Below are positions 15,685-24,856 of a stretch of DNA of 55,151 nt, one piece after another; the first letter of the stretch is position 1, and each line of letters opens with the position of its first letter. The stretch covers positions 1 to 55,151 of the forward strand of contig JAFZSR010000066.1 of assembly GCA_017619275.1 (NCBI GenBank), given 5' to 3'. The stretch is from Prevotella sp. (GTDB lineage Bacteria > Bacteroidota > Bacteroidia > Bacteroidales > Bacteroidaceae). The translations under genes were made by a program, and so were the position numbers. Below the pieces are notes generated by a model that worked only from the letters and a program-made list of their open reading frames with translations, ran no database searches and had not been told where the DNA came from.

Positions 15685-17859
15685 TTACTTTCCGTTTATT
15701 TCCTCCCAGCTGAGCACGGCACCGTTGCGGCGGGCAGGGTCGGGACCGGCGAAGTCCATTGAATAAGGGCTGCCCGTGGTGGGACTCTTGCCCAGATACT
15801 TGTGGTTTTTCAACGAGAGGAGCATGAAGTCGTGGTCGAGGAAATCCTGCCAGAGGAAGGTGGCGCCAAAGAAGTCGTCGGTGCTGGCGAGCTGCTGGTT
15901 GCCGTTGGAAGAGGTCACAGGCGCAATGCTGGTGGTGAAGCGCACGTCGCCAGGCAGACCGTCGCCGTAGACTTTCAGATAGCGGCCGTCGGCACATTGC
16001 AAGGCCACCATTCCCTGCCCGCGGTCGATGACGCGGAACTGCGTGAGTTCGCTCTTGTCGCCGGGATGGGTGTCGTAGAGTACGCCATGCTTTAGGGCGA
16101 TGGCGGGGCGGCCATTGGCCTTGTTGATGATGCGGATGGTCTTGCCGTAGGGGATGTTTGCGCTGCGATCGGCCATGGGCTCCTCAACGGTGAAATTGTC
16201 GAACTCGGCATAGCCGCCGTTCTTGCCCTTCACGTTGAAGGCAAACAGGGCGTGGCGTGAGCCTTGGAAGGTGATGAGCTGATAGGTTAGCGACATCATG
16301 CGGCCAATGGTTTGGAACGTCTTGCCATCTGTCGAGTAGGCGTACTGCATCTGGTCGTTGTCGTAGTCGCCAATGCAGCGGAACCAAATTTTCCCTTCGG
16401 GCAAGACAAATTTCGATGCAATGGTGTCGTTGGTCATCTGCTCGAAACATTGCAGGGTGAGGGTGTTGTTGTCCTTCCTGATGCCAATCCACGAGCAGGG
16501 AACGTTGATGTTGCCCAGACCACAGACGTCGCCGTCTTTCATACCTTTTGTATAGAGTTCGACGGTGGCGACGCTCTTCGGGCCGATGACGCGCTGTGTC
16601 AGCGTGTTGCGAGCCCACATCAGCTGCTCGGCGGGCTGTGACTGAAGACGCAGACGGCCACTCTTCAGGCTCCACATCTTGTCATCAGGATTATGGTTCC
16701 ACTGCCACACACGGCCCAGCTGCTTGCCGTTGAAGTTGTCAGAGCGGTCGTAGGGAGCGCGCATAGGCTGAGCCTCCTCCTCGATGCCATAGCAGCCAAG
16801 CTTCGTGTTGGGGTTGAACCACGTGCGGGGAGCACGACCTAAGTTGCCCTTCAATCCAATCATCGGCCAGCCGTCCTCCCAAGTGATGGGCATCAGACAG
16901 ACGGTGCGGCCTATGGAGTGGAAGTCCTGCATCAGCAGTGCCCACCACGAGCCGTCCTTGGCCTGTACGATGCCACCCTGATGGGCATTGTCACAGCCAG
17001 TGGCATCGGGAGAGGCAGGCGATACGCCAAACTTCGTGCCGTCCTCGCCAATGCGGTATTTCGTGCCACGCGGCACCGTCGTGCGCCCTACGCCGTGATA
17101 GCCGTAGGTCTCGTCGGCCTGAATGACGCGTGTCTCGTAGGGTCCCCAGATGCTCTTCGAGCGGGAGCAGAGTGTGCGGCCGTTGGGCGAATAGTCGGTG
17201 GAGATGAGGTAGTACATGCCGTTGATCTTATACATGTGATGCCCTTCGCCGATGCCAGCACCGTCGGGGATGATGACGCGGTCGGTGCCCTCCACAGGAC
17301 CGCTCATGTCGGGCTTCAACTCCGTGCAGTGCACCTCACCGTATTTGTGGATGGCGTAGATCTTGCCATCGTCGTCGAAGAGCACGCCCAGGTCGTAGAT
17401 GTTGCCCTGCATGTTATGGTGTTCCCACGGGCCGTGGATGTCCTTCGCCGTGTAGCACTGCAAGCCCTTGCCGTTCACATTTGAGAAAACGTAGAACTGT
17501 CCGTTGGCGTAGCGGATGCAGGGTGCCCAGATGCCCTGGCCGTAGATTTCCTCATGGTTCTTCAGTGCGAACCGGTTCTCGGGGAAGTCGAAACGGTCGA
17601 AGCAATAGGAGGCGAACTCCCAGTTCACCAAGTCTTTCGAGTGCAGGATGACCAGTCCCGGCACAGCGTGCATGGTGGTGCCGGCCAGATAGTAGTCGTC
17701 GCCCACGCGGATGACGTCGGGGTCGCTGAACTCGTCGTAGAACAAGGGGTTGGTGAACGTGCCATTGCCGTTGTCGGCAGTCCACGACTTGGTTTGAGCC
17801 GAAAGGCTGAGGGCGGCGCAGGCCAGGAGGGCGGCGCAGAGTAGTTTCTTGGAGGGCAT
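15685..17859 (-). CDS. Secreted GH43 family glycosidase (xylosidase/arabinofuranosidase type)
   Basis: This 724-residue protein has a signal peptide (MPSKKLLCAALLACAALSLS). The N-terminal five-bladed propeller domain shows the GH43 residues: Asp in EFSDPDVIRVGDDYY (~46), the pKa-modulating Asp region in IYDLGVLFDDDGKIY, and the acid Glu in GAGIGEGHHMYKI. After residue ~390 there is a concanavalin-like C-terminal domain (DNFNGKQLGRVWQWNHNPDD, LQSQPAEQLMWARNTLTQR), then a ~110-residue module with ADGRYLKVYG resembling a ricin-like or fascin-like fold. It probably removes arabinose or xylose from hemicellulose side chains. An upstream in-frame start would add a repeat-encoded (RKT)n extension and is rejected. 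The gene follows the carboxylesterase, possibly a partner that deacetylates the same polymer. Confidence 0.9.
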   Translation of the reverse strand: MPSKKLLCAALLACAALSLSAQTKSWTADNGNGTFTNPLFYDEFSDPDVIRVGDDYYLAGTTMHAVPGLVILHSKDLVNWEFASYCFDRFDFPENRFALKNHEEIYGQGIWAPCIRYANGQFYVFSNVNGKGLQCYTAKDIHGPWEHHNMQGNIYDLGVLFDDDGKIYAIHKYGEVHCTELKPDMSGPVEGTDRVIIPDGAGIGEGHHMYKINGMYYLISTDYSPNGRTLCSRSKSIWGPYETRVIQADETYGYHGVGRTTVPRGTKYRIGEDGTKFGVSPASPDATGCDNAHQGGIVQAKDGSWWALLMQDFHSIGRTVCLMPITWEDGWPMIGLKGNLGRAPRTWFNPNTKLGCYGIEEEAQPMRAPYDRSDNFNGKQLGRVWQWNHNPDDKMWSLKSGRLRLQSQPAEQLMWARNTLTQRVIGPKSVATVELYTKGMKDGDVCGLGNINVPCSWIGIRKDNNTLTLQCFEQMTNDTIASKFVLPEGKIWFRCIGDYDNDQMQYAYSTDGKTFQTIGRMMSLTYQLITFQGSRHALFAFNVKGKNGGYAEFDNFTVEEPMADRSANIPYGKTIRIINKANGRPAIALKHGVLYDTHPGDKSELTQFRVIDRGQGMVALQCADGRYLKVYGDGLPGDVRFTTSIAPVTSSNGNQQLASTDDFFGATFLWQDFLDHDFMLLSLKNHKYLGKSPTTGSPYSMDFAGPDPARRNGAVLSWEEINGK

Positions 17860-17870
17860 GGTTATTTCGT

Positions 17871-17942
17871 TTTTTCTAGTTTTTCTAGTTTTACTAGTCT
17901 TTCTAGTTTTTCTAGTCTTTCTAGTTTCACTAGTTTTTCTAT
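17871..17942. repeat. Eight 9-bp tandem repeats upstream of the GH43 gene
   Basis: Eight contiguous 9-bp units (consensus TTTTTCTAG, variants TCTTTCTAG, TTTTACTAG, TTTCACTAG) fill the gap between the carboxylesterase stop and the GH43 start. They end 11 nt before the start codon on the minus strand. Confidence 0.9.
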
Positions 17943-17954
17943 TCATTCTTGCTT

Positions 17955-19565
17955 TCACTGTCCGTGATTTTTCCTAAACTCATCGAGCTGGCGGAAGCAA
18001 TGGCGGTCAATGATCTCCGCCAGACGGCGGTCGTGGTTGTTGAGGATGTAAGGAGGGGTGCCGCCAAACACCAGCAGCTCGCCGTTCTCCTTGGTATAGG
18101 GATGCCAGAGGGGGCGCCCGGGATTGCCATCATGGGCAAACGATGCCCATGCGCTGCTCATGGCTTCGGCCCAGGGCCGGTTCTGCTCGATGTTGGCCTC
18201 AGATAGTTGGTTGGTGTAATGGTGGAGCACGTCGAAGCAATACTTTAGCTCGGCACCGTGGGCAGAGCCCTTGAAGCCTCGGTTGTCGCGCTCGCCAACG
18301 AAGAACATATAGACGTAGGTGTCGGCCTTGCGCTTGCCGCCGATGGCGTCGGCGGTGATGATGGTCTTGGGGCGGAAGAGCCAGTCGAGGCTCAGCAGGG
18401 CTTGTGCCAGGCGCTCCTCCGACCACGCCCCTTCTTGGTCGCCTTTGGGGTAGGCCTCCTTGAAGGCTTCGATATAGGCATCGGTCTCATCGCCGAAGGT
18501 GCGTTGCAGCTCGGTGCGGGCATCGTCGAGCGTCATCTTCTGGCCATAGCGCTGGCGCTGCAGTTCATTGAACGTGGTGCCAATCATGATGGGGATGTCG
18601 TCGCTGAAACTGGCAAAGGCGGGCTGGAAGGGCTGTTGCACCACATCGCTACCGTCGGGCGTGGGCCCGAAGCCCCACATCATGGGTGTGCCGGGGCGGC
18701 GGGTGCCGATGCTCGCAGCCATGGCGCGCTGGCCGGCTGCATACAGCTCCTTATAGGGAACGTCCTTGATCTTGTCCACATCTGCCTTGTCGATGCCCAG
18801 TTCCTTCAGCACGGCCTCGCCCAGCTCCTCGGTCATGGCCTTTGTGTTCACATTGAGGATGGTGCCGCTCATGATGATGGCTTTATGGAAGAGCCCCTTG
18901 GCGGGAGGCATGCAGAGCAGGGTGCCCACCTTACCGCCACCGCCCGACTCGCCGAAGATTGTGACGTTGTAGGGGTCGCCGCCAAACTCCTTGATGTTGT
19001 CGCGCACCCACTGAAGGGCGGCAACGGCATCGAGCATGCCCACGTTGCCCGAATGTTTGTATTTCTCGCCGCAGGTGGAGAGGTCGAGGAAGCCGAGGAT
19101 GTTCAGTCGGTGGTTGATGCTGACGACCACCACATCCTTTTTAGCCAGACACATGCCGGGATCCCAAGCCGACGTGCCACTGTCGAATCCGCCGCCGTGG
19201 AGCCACACCATCACGGGCTTGAGCAGGGCGGGTTTGAGTTGCGCACCAGCGGGACGGTGCGGGATGCTGGTCGTCCACACGTTGAGCACGCAGCATTGCT
19301 CCGACATCTCGTCTTCGCTCATCGGACGGTTGGTCTGTTGCATGGCTTGTGGACCCCAATGGTCGCACACACGGATGTCGTTCCATTTCTTTACGGGCTG
19401 CGGCGGCATGAACCGCTCCACACGGGCGTAGGGAATGCCAAGAAATGCCATCGTGCCCTCCTGATCGATGCCTTGCACGCGCCCAGAACGTGTTTCGACA
19501 ACAGGCTGTGCTTGAACGCCTACAGCGAGAAACAAAGAAAGCAAAAACCAATAAATTCTTCTCAT
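17955..19565 (-). CDS. Secreted type-B carboxylesterase
   Basis: This 536-residue protein has a signal peptide (MRRIYWFLLSLFLAVGVQA) and the carboxylesterase/lipase type B fold. The oxyanion hole is VMVWLHGGGFDSG. The nucleophile is in VTIFGESGGGGKVG, where the family's usual GESAGG is GESGGG. The catalytic His is probably in GSAHGAELKYCFD. It hydrolyses carboxylic esters outside the cytoplasm. The GH43 gene downstream suggests acetyl or feruloyl groups on plant polysaccharide as substrate (inference). The start at 19565 lies 4 nt after the DUF3667 stop. Confidence 0.9.
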   Translation of the reverse strand: MRRIYWFLLSLFLAVGVQAQPVVETRSGRVQGIDQEGTMAFLGIPYARVERFMPPQPVKKWNDIRVCDHWGPQAMQQTNRPMSEDEMSEQCCVLNVWTTSIPHRPAGAQLKPALLKPVMVWLHGGGFDSGTSAWDPGMCLAKKDVVVVSINHRLNILGFLDLSTCGEKYKHSGNVGMLDAVAALQWVRDNIKEFGGDPYNVTIFGESGGGGKVGTLLCMPPAKGLFHKAIIMSGTILNVNTKAMTEELGEAVLKELGIDKADVDKIKDVPYKELYAAGQRAMAASIGTRRPGTPMMWGFGPTPDGSDVVQQPFQPAFASFSDDIPIMIGTTFNELQRQRYGQKMTLDDARTELQRTFGDETDAYIEAFKEAYPKGDQEGAWSEERLAQALLSLDWLFRPKTIITADAIGGKRKADTYVYMFFVGERDNRGFKGSAHGAELKYCFDVLHHYTNQLSEANIEQNRPWAEAMSSAWASFAHDGNPGRPLWHPYTKENGELLVFGGTPPYILNNHDRRLAEIIDRHCFRQLDEFRKNHGQ

Positions 19566-19569
19566 ATTT

Positions 19570-20490
19570 TTATATTTTTTCTTGTAACGCCACAAAGAGC
19601 GCCGAAAGAGCTGTCACGGCAGCAATTGCCAAGATGAACAGCAACAAGCTCAACAGGAGAATGAACATCAATCGGCGGTAGCGGAATCCCGAGAACTGAT
19701 GCAGTGCAATGCAAATGGCTATAAGGGTGAGGATGTCGAACACGAACGTGAGATGCAGGATGATGCCAAGGATGGAATAGATGCTGGTCATGCACGACAC
19801 GTAGGTAAGTGCCACCACCTGCTCGGAAAAACGAAGGTCGGGAATGGCAGGAGAATGACGGAAAAAAATATAGAGCGGAAAGGCGAAGAACAATAATAAT
19901 ATGAACGAGAAGATGCTGGGATAGTCGTCCTTGAGCGTCACATACCACTTCACATATTTCAAGCGTCTCTTTACGACTTCGTCGACATCGTTGTCTGCTT
20001 TTACTTCGTTGTCTGCCACAACTTCCGCCGTATTCAGCGTGTCGGCAGGTGCCGCCACAACAGCGGTCTGCATTTCGGCGGCTTCGTGGGCTTTGTTGGA
20101 CCCTGGCTGGAACACATGCGTCACCAACAAAGAGAATGTGGTGAGCAGGAAGAACATCTTGAAAGGAGGGAAATAGGCCGACTGCATGCCCCTGAGGTAA
20201 TCGCGAATCATGTAGCCGGGGCGCAACAGCAAGTCGCGGATGCTGCGGAACATGCCGCGGTTGCCCAAACCCCACACATCGACAAAGAGTTTAATGGCCG
20301 TCTTGAACGAGAAGCGACCTATCATGGCCGACTGGCCACAGCGAGGACAATAGTTACCCTCGAACTGCGTGCCACACGAGGCGCAGACTTGCACCCCTTC
20401 CTTGATAGGAAACACCTCATGGGGGCGGCGTTGCCAAAGATGGAAGGCACGACGACGTACCTTCCAACTCACTCTTCTGTCACTCCTCAT
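19570..20490 (-). CDS. DUF3667 family membrane protein
   Basis: This 306-residue protein has an N-terminal zinc ribbon, CASCGTQFEGNYCPRCGQ, then the DUF3667 hallmark DLLLRPGYMIRDYLRG and a C-terminal half with about five transmembrane helices. An acidic, low-complexity loop (residues ~130-170) sits between the first and second helices. The function is unknown. A strong AAAGGAGGA ribosome-binding sequence abuts the start. It lies 24 nt after paaK and 4 nt before the carboxylesterase start, in one minus-strand run. Confidence 0.88.
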   Translation of the reverse strand: MRSDRRVSWKVRRRAFHLWQRRPHEVFPIKEGVQVCASCGTQFEGNYCPRCGQSAMIGRFSFKTAIKLFVDVWGLGNRGMFRSIRDLLLRPGYMIRDYLRGMQSAYFPPFKMFFLLTTFSLLVTHVFQPGSNKAHEAAEMQTAVVAAPADTLNTAEVVADNEVKADNDVDEVVKRRLKYVKWYVTLKDDYPSIFSFILLLFFAFPLYIFFRHSPAIPDLRFSEQVVALTYVSCMTSIYSILGIILHLTFVFDILTLIAICIALHQFSGFRYRRLMFILLLSLLLFILAIAAVTALSALFVALQEKI

Positions 20491-20514
20491 TCCTCCTTTT
20501 CATAGATGATGTAT

Positions 20515-21822
20515 CTACAATTGACGTTTGTCGATGACGTGGGCGCTCTTGCCCTGGCTGCGCTCGATGGTGCCGGGGGCTTTCAGCTGCACTTTGGCGG
20601 CGATGCTGAGCACGCTCTTCAGCTTCGAGGCCAGCTTCTTCTCCAAGGCATCGACGGCGGCGGGGGTGTCGAAGGTCGACGTGAAGACCTCTGGGCGCAG
20701 CTCGGCTTGCACCAGCAGCGTGTCGAGGTTCTTCTGGCGGTCGACGATGAGCATGTAGCGCGGCGCAAACTCGGAAAGCGACAGGATGACACTCTCCACC
20801 TGCGACGGGAACACGTTGATACCACGGATGATGAGCATGTCGTCGCTACGGCCTTCGATTCGACCCATGCGGATACTGGTGCGCCCGCAGTCGCAAGCGC
20901 CGTCCATCAGGCAGCAGAGGTCGCGTGTGCGGTAGCGGATGACGGGCATGCCCTCCTTCGTGAGCGTGGTGAACACCAGCTCGCCCTGCTGACCGTTGGG
21001 CATGGACTCCAGCGTCACGGGATTGATGATTTCGGGATAGAAATGGTCCTCGCAGATGTGGCTGCCGTGCTGCATCTGGCATTCGTAGCTCACGCTGGGG
21101 CCCATCACCTCGGAGAGTCCGTAAATGTTGTAGCCTTTGAGGCCCAAGCGCTCCTCAATCTCCTTGCGCATGCTCTCGGTCCAAGGCTCTGCACCGAAGG
21201 CTCCCACGCGGAGCTTGATCTGGTCCTTGGTGATGCCCATCTTCTCCATGGTCTCGGCCAGGTAGAGGGCATAGCTGGGCGTACAGGCAATGCCCGTGAT
21301 GCCAAGGTCGCGAATGAGCTTCAGGTGCTTCTCGGTATTGCCAGTGCCGGCAGGGATGACGCTGGCACCGAGGTGCTCCACACCGTAGTGGGCGCCGAGG
21401 CCACCAGTGAACAGGCCATAGCCATAGGCGACGGAAAAGGTGTCGTCGCGTGTCACGCCATAGGCCGTGAGGCAACGGGCCATGCACTCGCTCCACACAC
21501 CGATGTCTTTACGCGTATAACCCACGATGGTGGGATTGCCGGTTGTACCGCTGCTGGCATGCACACGGATGATCTCGCTCTTTGGGGCGGCTTGCAGACC
21601 GAAAGGATAATTGTCGCGCAGGTCTTTCTTCGTGGTGAACGGCAGCTTCTTGATGTCCTCGATGGTCTGGATGTCGTCGGGACGGATGTCCAGTTCTTGC
21701 AGTTTGTTACGATAGAAGGGCACGTTATGATAAACGTACTCTACCATTTTGTGCAGTCTCTTGCCTTGCAGCGCGCTCATTTCGTCGCGACTCATGCACT
21801 CTTTGTTGGGGTTCCAAATCAT
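20515..21822 (-). CDS. paaK: Phenylacetate-CoA ligase family enzyme
   Basis: This 435-residue adenylate-forming enzyme has the PaaK length and motifs: P-loop HASSGTTGNPTIVGYT, adenine-binding IYGLSEVMGPS, and the hinge Asp region YRTRDLCCL followed by GRIEGRSDDMLIIRG. It activates phenylacetate (or indoleacetate-like aryl acids) with ATP and CoA in the cytosol. In gut Bacteroidota the enzyme usually works with indolepyruvate:ferredoxin oxidoreductase (IorAB), often encoded next door. Here no such gene is nearby. It has its own promoter and probably leads the minus-strand run down to DUF721. Confidence 0.93.
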   Translation of the reverse strand: MIWNPNKECMSRDEMSALQGKRLHKMVEYVYHNVPFYRNKLQELDIRPDDIQTIEDIKKLPFTTKKDLRDNYPFGLQAAPKSEIIRVHASSGTTGNPTIVGYTRKDIGVWSECMARCLTAYGVTRDDTFSVAYGYGLFTGGLGAHYGVEHLGASVIPAGTGNTEKHLKLIRDLGITGIACTPSYALYLAETMEKMGITKDQIKLRVGAFGAEPWTESMRKEIEERLGLKGYNIYGLSEVMGPSVSYECQMQHGSHICEDHFYPEIINPVTLESMPNGQQGELVFTTLTKEGMPVIRYRTRDLCCLMDGACDCGRTSIRMGRIEGRSDDMLIIRGINVFPSQVESVILSLSEFAPRYMLIVDRQKNLDTLLVQAELRPEVFTSTFDTPAAVDALEKKLASKLKSVLSIAAKVQLKAPGTIERSQGKSAHVIDKRQL

Positions 21823-21897
21823 AGTCAGAACAGTTTGGGGTTTTTGTGGGTATTGTTATTTGTCATTTGTTCTCTCGTTTTTTCGAAAAGTTGGCTG

Positions 21898-21905
21898 CAA
21901 AGGTA
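21898..21905 (-). promoter_or_regulatory. paaK promoter (-7 TACCTTTG)
   Basis: A consensus -7 element on the minus strand predicts a leader of about 70 nt containing a short TTATTTGTCATTTG repeat. Confidence 0.6.
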
Positions 21906-21999
21906 CAAACATTTTGCGAAAGAGCTGCAAGAAAAATGAAAAAACCTATACGATAAGGTTATTTTACCCCATGTTCCCAACGCGAATTCATTCAATCCG

Positions 22000-22290
22000 T
22001 CACCTTTTTGGCTTGATATAGTCGTTGTAAACCTTGATGGCGAAGACGATGAGGCTGCAAGTGGTGGTGACCAGGTTCGTCAGAAACAGTGCCCAAAGAA
22101 TGTCGGGCTTGTGCAACAAGCCTTGCAGCATGAAACACATACCGCCCACGCCCATCATCAGAAAGGTGGGCAGGGCGATGCTGTCGGTTTCGCGTGTGCG
22201 GATGGTGTGGATGGCTTGTGGCAGATAGCCCAGAATCATGGTGATGCTGGCCAGCCACCCGCAAATCTCGTAGAAAGTACTCTGTTCCAT
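22000..22290 (-). CDS. SemiSWEET (PQ-loop) sugar transporter
   Basis: This 96-residue protein has three predicted transmembrane helices and the PQ-loop signature MILGYLPQAIHTIRTR, exactly the SemiSWEET layout (one triple-helix bundle, functioning as a dimer). SemiSWEETs carry mono- or disaccharides down their gradient across the inner membrane. It is 32 nt downstream of the MFS gene and is the last gene of the lacI-MFS-semiSWEET unit. Import of a sugar from the starch locus, or glucose efflux, is likely (inference). Confidence 0.9.
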   Translation of the reverse strand: MEQSTFYEICGWLASITMILGYLPQAIHTIRTRETDSIALPTFLMMGVGGMCFMLQGLLHKPDILWALFLTNLVTTTCSLIVFAIKVYNDYIKPKR

Positions 22291-22322
22291 GTTATTCTTT
22301 CTGATGATGCCGTTATGGCAGT

Positions 22323-23618
22323 TTATTTCTTGATTCTAAACACTGCTGCTGCGCCCAGAACGAGCAGTGCGCCAGCCACGAACATCATCGACGACTGATT
22401 GCTGCCCACCAACTTCAGGATGGTGCCGCCACAGAGGGCTGCAATGATTTGTGGCAGACAGATGGTGCCGTTGAAGAGGCCCAGATAGGCGCCCATATGA
22501 CCGTAGCCCTGCAGGGCGTTGGTGACCAGCGTGAACGGACAGGCCAGCATGGCTGCCCAAGCACAGCCCACGAGCAGGAAGGGAAGAATCTGCAGATACT
22601 GGTCGTGGCAGAAAGGAATGAGGGCAAAGCCCAAGCCGCCCAACAACAGGCTGACGCTATAGGCCATCTTGATGTTGGAGAAACGGGGGATGAGTGTGGC
22701 CCACACCACACTGCCCACGGACTGAATGGCATAGAGCACACCCGTCCAGTTGCCGGCCGTCTGGTAAGCCTCGGTCTTCGAGTCGGCGGTGTCCCACACG
22801 GTGAGCGATACGGCATCCACTACATAAGTCCACATATAGAGGAAAGCTGCCCAGCAGAAGAACTGCACCAGTCCGATGCGCCAGAAGGCAGAGGGGGCGT
22901 TGCGCAGCAGGGTGATCCAGTTGGCCGAATGTTCTTTCTCCTCGCTCACGGGGTTGTATTCCTTGTAGAGGGCGGGCGGCCATTCCTTCACCTTCATGGT
23001 GGTGTAGATGACGCAGAGGATGAGGATGGTGGCTCCAACGTAGAACGACCAGATGACCGAGTCGGGCACGACGCCTTCCGGGGCTACGTTGCTCAGGCCT
23101 ATCCAGGTGAAGACAAAGGGGAAGATGAATCCAGCCACGCTGCCCGCATTGCACAGGAATGACTGTATGCTGTAGGCCTTGGTCTTCTGTTTCTCGTTCA
23201 CCATGTCGCCCACCAGCATCTTAAAGGGCTGCATGGCCATGTTGATGCTGGTGTCGAGGAGCATCAGCATGAGCAGACCAAAGATCATCACTGCCGAGAT
23301 GCTCAAGCCCAGCGAGCCACTGTTGGGCAGCAGGCACATCACGGCCACGGCCACGGCAGCTCCTACAAATAGGTAGGGGATGCGGCGTCCCAGGCGCGTC
23401 CACGTGCGGTCGCTGAGCGTGCCCACGATGGGCTGCACCAGGATGCCCATCAATGGGGGCAGAATCCAGAAGAAACTCAGGTCGTGGGGGTCGGCACCCA
23501 GCGTGCGGAAGATACGCGAGATGTTGGCACTCTGGAGGGCGTAGGCTATCTGCACTCCGAAGAATCCGAAGCTCAAGTTCCAGAGCTTCCAAAAACTTAA
23601 ATCAGGTTTCTGTTTCAT
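22323..23618 (-). CDS. MFS sugar transporter of the maltose/sucrose (SLC45, GPH-like) type
   Basis: This 431-residue inner-membrane protein has 12 predicted helices. The N-terminus LSFGFFGVQIAYALQSANISRIFRTLGA and the motif GTLSDRTWTRLGRRIPY are characteristic of SLC45-like MFS carriers found in Bacteroidota maltose and sucrose loci. It probably imports maltose or maltodextrins by cation symport. It is 25 nt downstream of lacI and diverges from the SusCD operon, so it completes the uptake route from outer-membrane import through the periplasm to the cytosol. Confidence 0.9.
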   Translation of the reverse strand: MKQKPDLSFWKLWNLSFGFFGVQIAYALQSANISRIFRTLGADPHDLSFFWILPPLMGILVQPIVGTLSDRTWTRLGRRIPYLFVGAAVAVAVMCLLPNSGSLGLSISAVMIFGLLMLMLLDTSINMAMQPFKMLVGDMVNEKQKTKAYSIQSFLCNAGSVAGFIFPFVFTWIGLSNVAPEGVVPDSVIWSFYVGATILILCVIYTTMKVKEWPPALYKEYNPVSEEKEHSANWITLLRNAPSAFWRIGLVQFFCWAAFLYMWTYVVDAVSLTVWDTADSKTEAYQTAGNWTGVLYAIQSVGSVVWATLIPRFSNIKMAYSVSLLLGGLGFALIPFCHDQYLQILPFLLVGCAWAAMLACPFTLVTNALQGYGHMGAYLGLFNGTICLPQIIAALCGGTILKLVGSNQSSMMFVAGALLVLGAAAVFRIKK

Positions 23619-23643
23619 ATTTATACATTATTTTTCTTTTCGG

Positions 23644-24654
23644 TTATCGGGTAGTGCCTCGTATGATGAGGCGTGTGCGCACGATGCGCTTCTCGGCGTG
23701 GTCGAGGGGAAGTCGGCCTTCTACGTGGCCGATAAGGATATTGGCGGCCTCCTCGCCCACGCGGATGCCGCGTTGCTCCACGGTGGTGAGCATGGGGTCG
23801 CAGCTGGTGGCACGATCGCCATTGGTGAATCCGCAGATGCTGATGTCTTCAGGCACGCGCAGCCCCATGCGCTTCACTGTGTAGAGGATGCCGATGGCCG
23901 TGTCGTCGTTCACGGCAAAGAAAGCATCGGGGTATTGGTCGCCATCGAACATGTCGGGCGTTATCAGCTCAGCGTCGGTGCGGTTATCGCAATAGCGTGT
24001 CATCTTCTCGTCGAAGGGGAGACCGTGCTTCAGCAGGGCGTCTTTGTAGCCGTTGAAACGATTCTTCGAGATTTCCAGGTTCATCTGCGAGCCATAGTAG
24101 GCGATGTGGCGGCATCCCGTCTCGATGAGGTGCGACACGGCGTTGTAGGCTCCCATGTAGTCGTCGACCACCACGCGGCTGGTGTTCAGACCCGTGCAGA
24201 TGCGGTCGTAGAACACCAGCGGCATGCCAGCGTCGATGAGGCGCTGGAAGTGCTCATAGCGTTGGGTGTCCTTTGCTTGGCTGACGATAATGCCACACAC
24301 CTTATTCTCGTAGAACGACTGGCACAAGCGCACCTCGCGCTCGTAGCGCTCATTGCTCTGAGCCACCATGACGCGATAGCCGTGCTGCTCGGCCTCTTCC
24401 TCGATGCCCTTTAGGATGGTCGCAAAATAGTAGTGCACCAGTTCGGGCACGATGACGCCGATAACCTTCATCGGTCGCACCCGCGAGTGGCGAAGGCTTT
24501 CGGCCAGCACGTTGGGCGTGAAGTTGTGTTCTCGGGCATACTGCTGAATCTGCTGTCGCCGCGACTCGGAGATGCGCGGCGAGTCGGCCAGCGCACGCGA
24601 CACCGTCGCCACCGAGATGCCCAGTTCGCGGGCTATGTCCTTCATCGTCAGCAT
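23644..24654 (-). CDS. LacI family transcriptional regulator of the starch locus
   Basis: This 336-residue protein starts MLTMKDIARELGISVATVSRALADS, the complete LacI helix-turn-helix. It continues with the hinge region (NVLAESLRHSRVRPMKVIGVIVP) and a periplasmic-binding-protein-like effector domain. An upstream in-frame extension is rejected because it lacks family similarity and would begin upstream of the promoter's -7 element. It leads the lacI-MFS-semiSWEET unit and diverges from susC. A perfect CGCAAACGTTTGCG palindrome in the shared intergenic region is its likely operator. The effector is probably maltose or a maltodextrin (inference). Control of a starch locus by LacI rather than a SusR-type sensor is noteworthy. 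Confidence 0.93.
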   Translation of the reverse strand: MLTMKDIARELGISVATVSRALADSPRISESRRQQIQQYAREHNFTPNVLAESLRHSRVRPMKVIGVIVPELVHYYFATILKGIEEEAEQHGYRVMVAQSNERYEREVRLCQSFYENKVCGIIVSQAKDTQRYEHFQRLIDAGMPLVFYDRICTGLNTSRVVVDDYMGAYNAVSHLIETGCRHIAYYGSQMNLEISKNRFNGYKDALLKHGLPFDEKMTRYCDNRTDAELITPDMFDGDQYPDAFFAVNDDTAIGILYTVKRMGLRVPEDISICGFTNGDRATSCDPMLTTVEQRGIRVGEEAANILIGHVEGRLPLDHAEKRIVRTRLIIRGTTR

Positions 24655-24724
24655 GGGTACTTGTTTCTTTTGTTTCAGGTGATTTCTAGGGCAACTCGGA
24701 ACTCTGAAGAGCTCCTTCAACGTG

Positions 24725-24732
24725 CAAAGATA
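24725..24732 (-). promoter_or_regulatory. lacI promoter (-7 TATCTTTG)
   Basis: A consensus element on the minus strand predicts a start near 24720 and a leader of about 65 nt. The ACACGCGCGTGT palindrome lies 14 nt upstream of it. Confidence 0.6.
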
Positions 24733-24745
24733 GTGCAAACATTTC

Positions 24746-24757
24746 ACACGCGCGTGT
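24746..24757. promoter_or_regulatory. Palindrome ACACGCGCGTGT near the lacI promoter
   Basis: A perfect 12-bp palindrome lies between the -7 and -33 region of the lacI promoter. It may be a second regulator site controlling lacI itself. Confidence 0.4.
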
Positions 24758-24787
24758 TACCTTTATAATAATATATAGAATCATTTG

Positions 24788-24801
24788 CGCAAACGTTTGC
24801 G
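24788..24801. promoter_or_regulatory. LacI-type operator palindrome
   Basis: CGCAAACGTTTGCG is a perfect 14-bp palindrome with the central CG typical of LacI/PurR-family sites. It lies between the divergent lacI and susC promoters, about 55 nt upstream of each -7 box. Confidence 0.75.
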
Positions 24802-24856
24802 TGAAATACAAACGAAAAAAAGTACATAAATATTGTTACACAATATAAATTTATTC

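Noticed and set aside
17860-17958. Upstream start for the GH43 protein giving an (RKT)n N-terminus
   Set aside because: It would translate the 9-bp repeat tract and bury the signal peptide. The ATG at 17859 gives a standard signal sequence.
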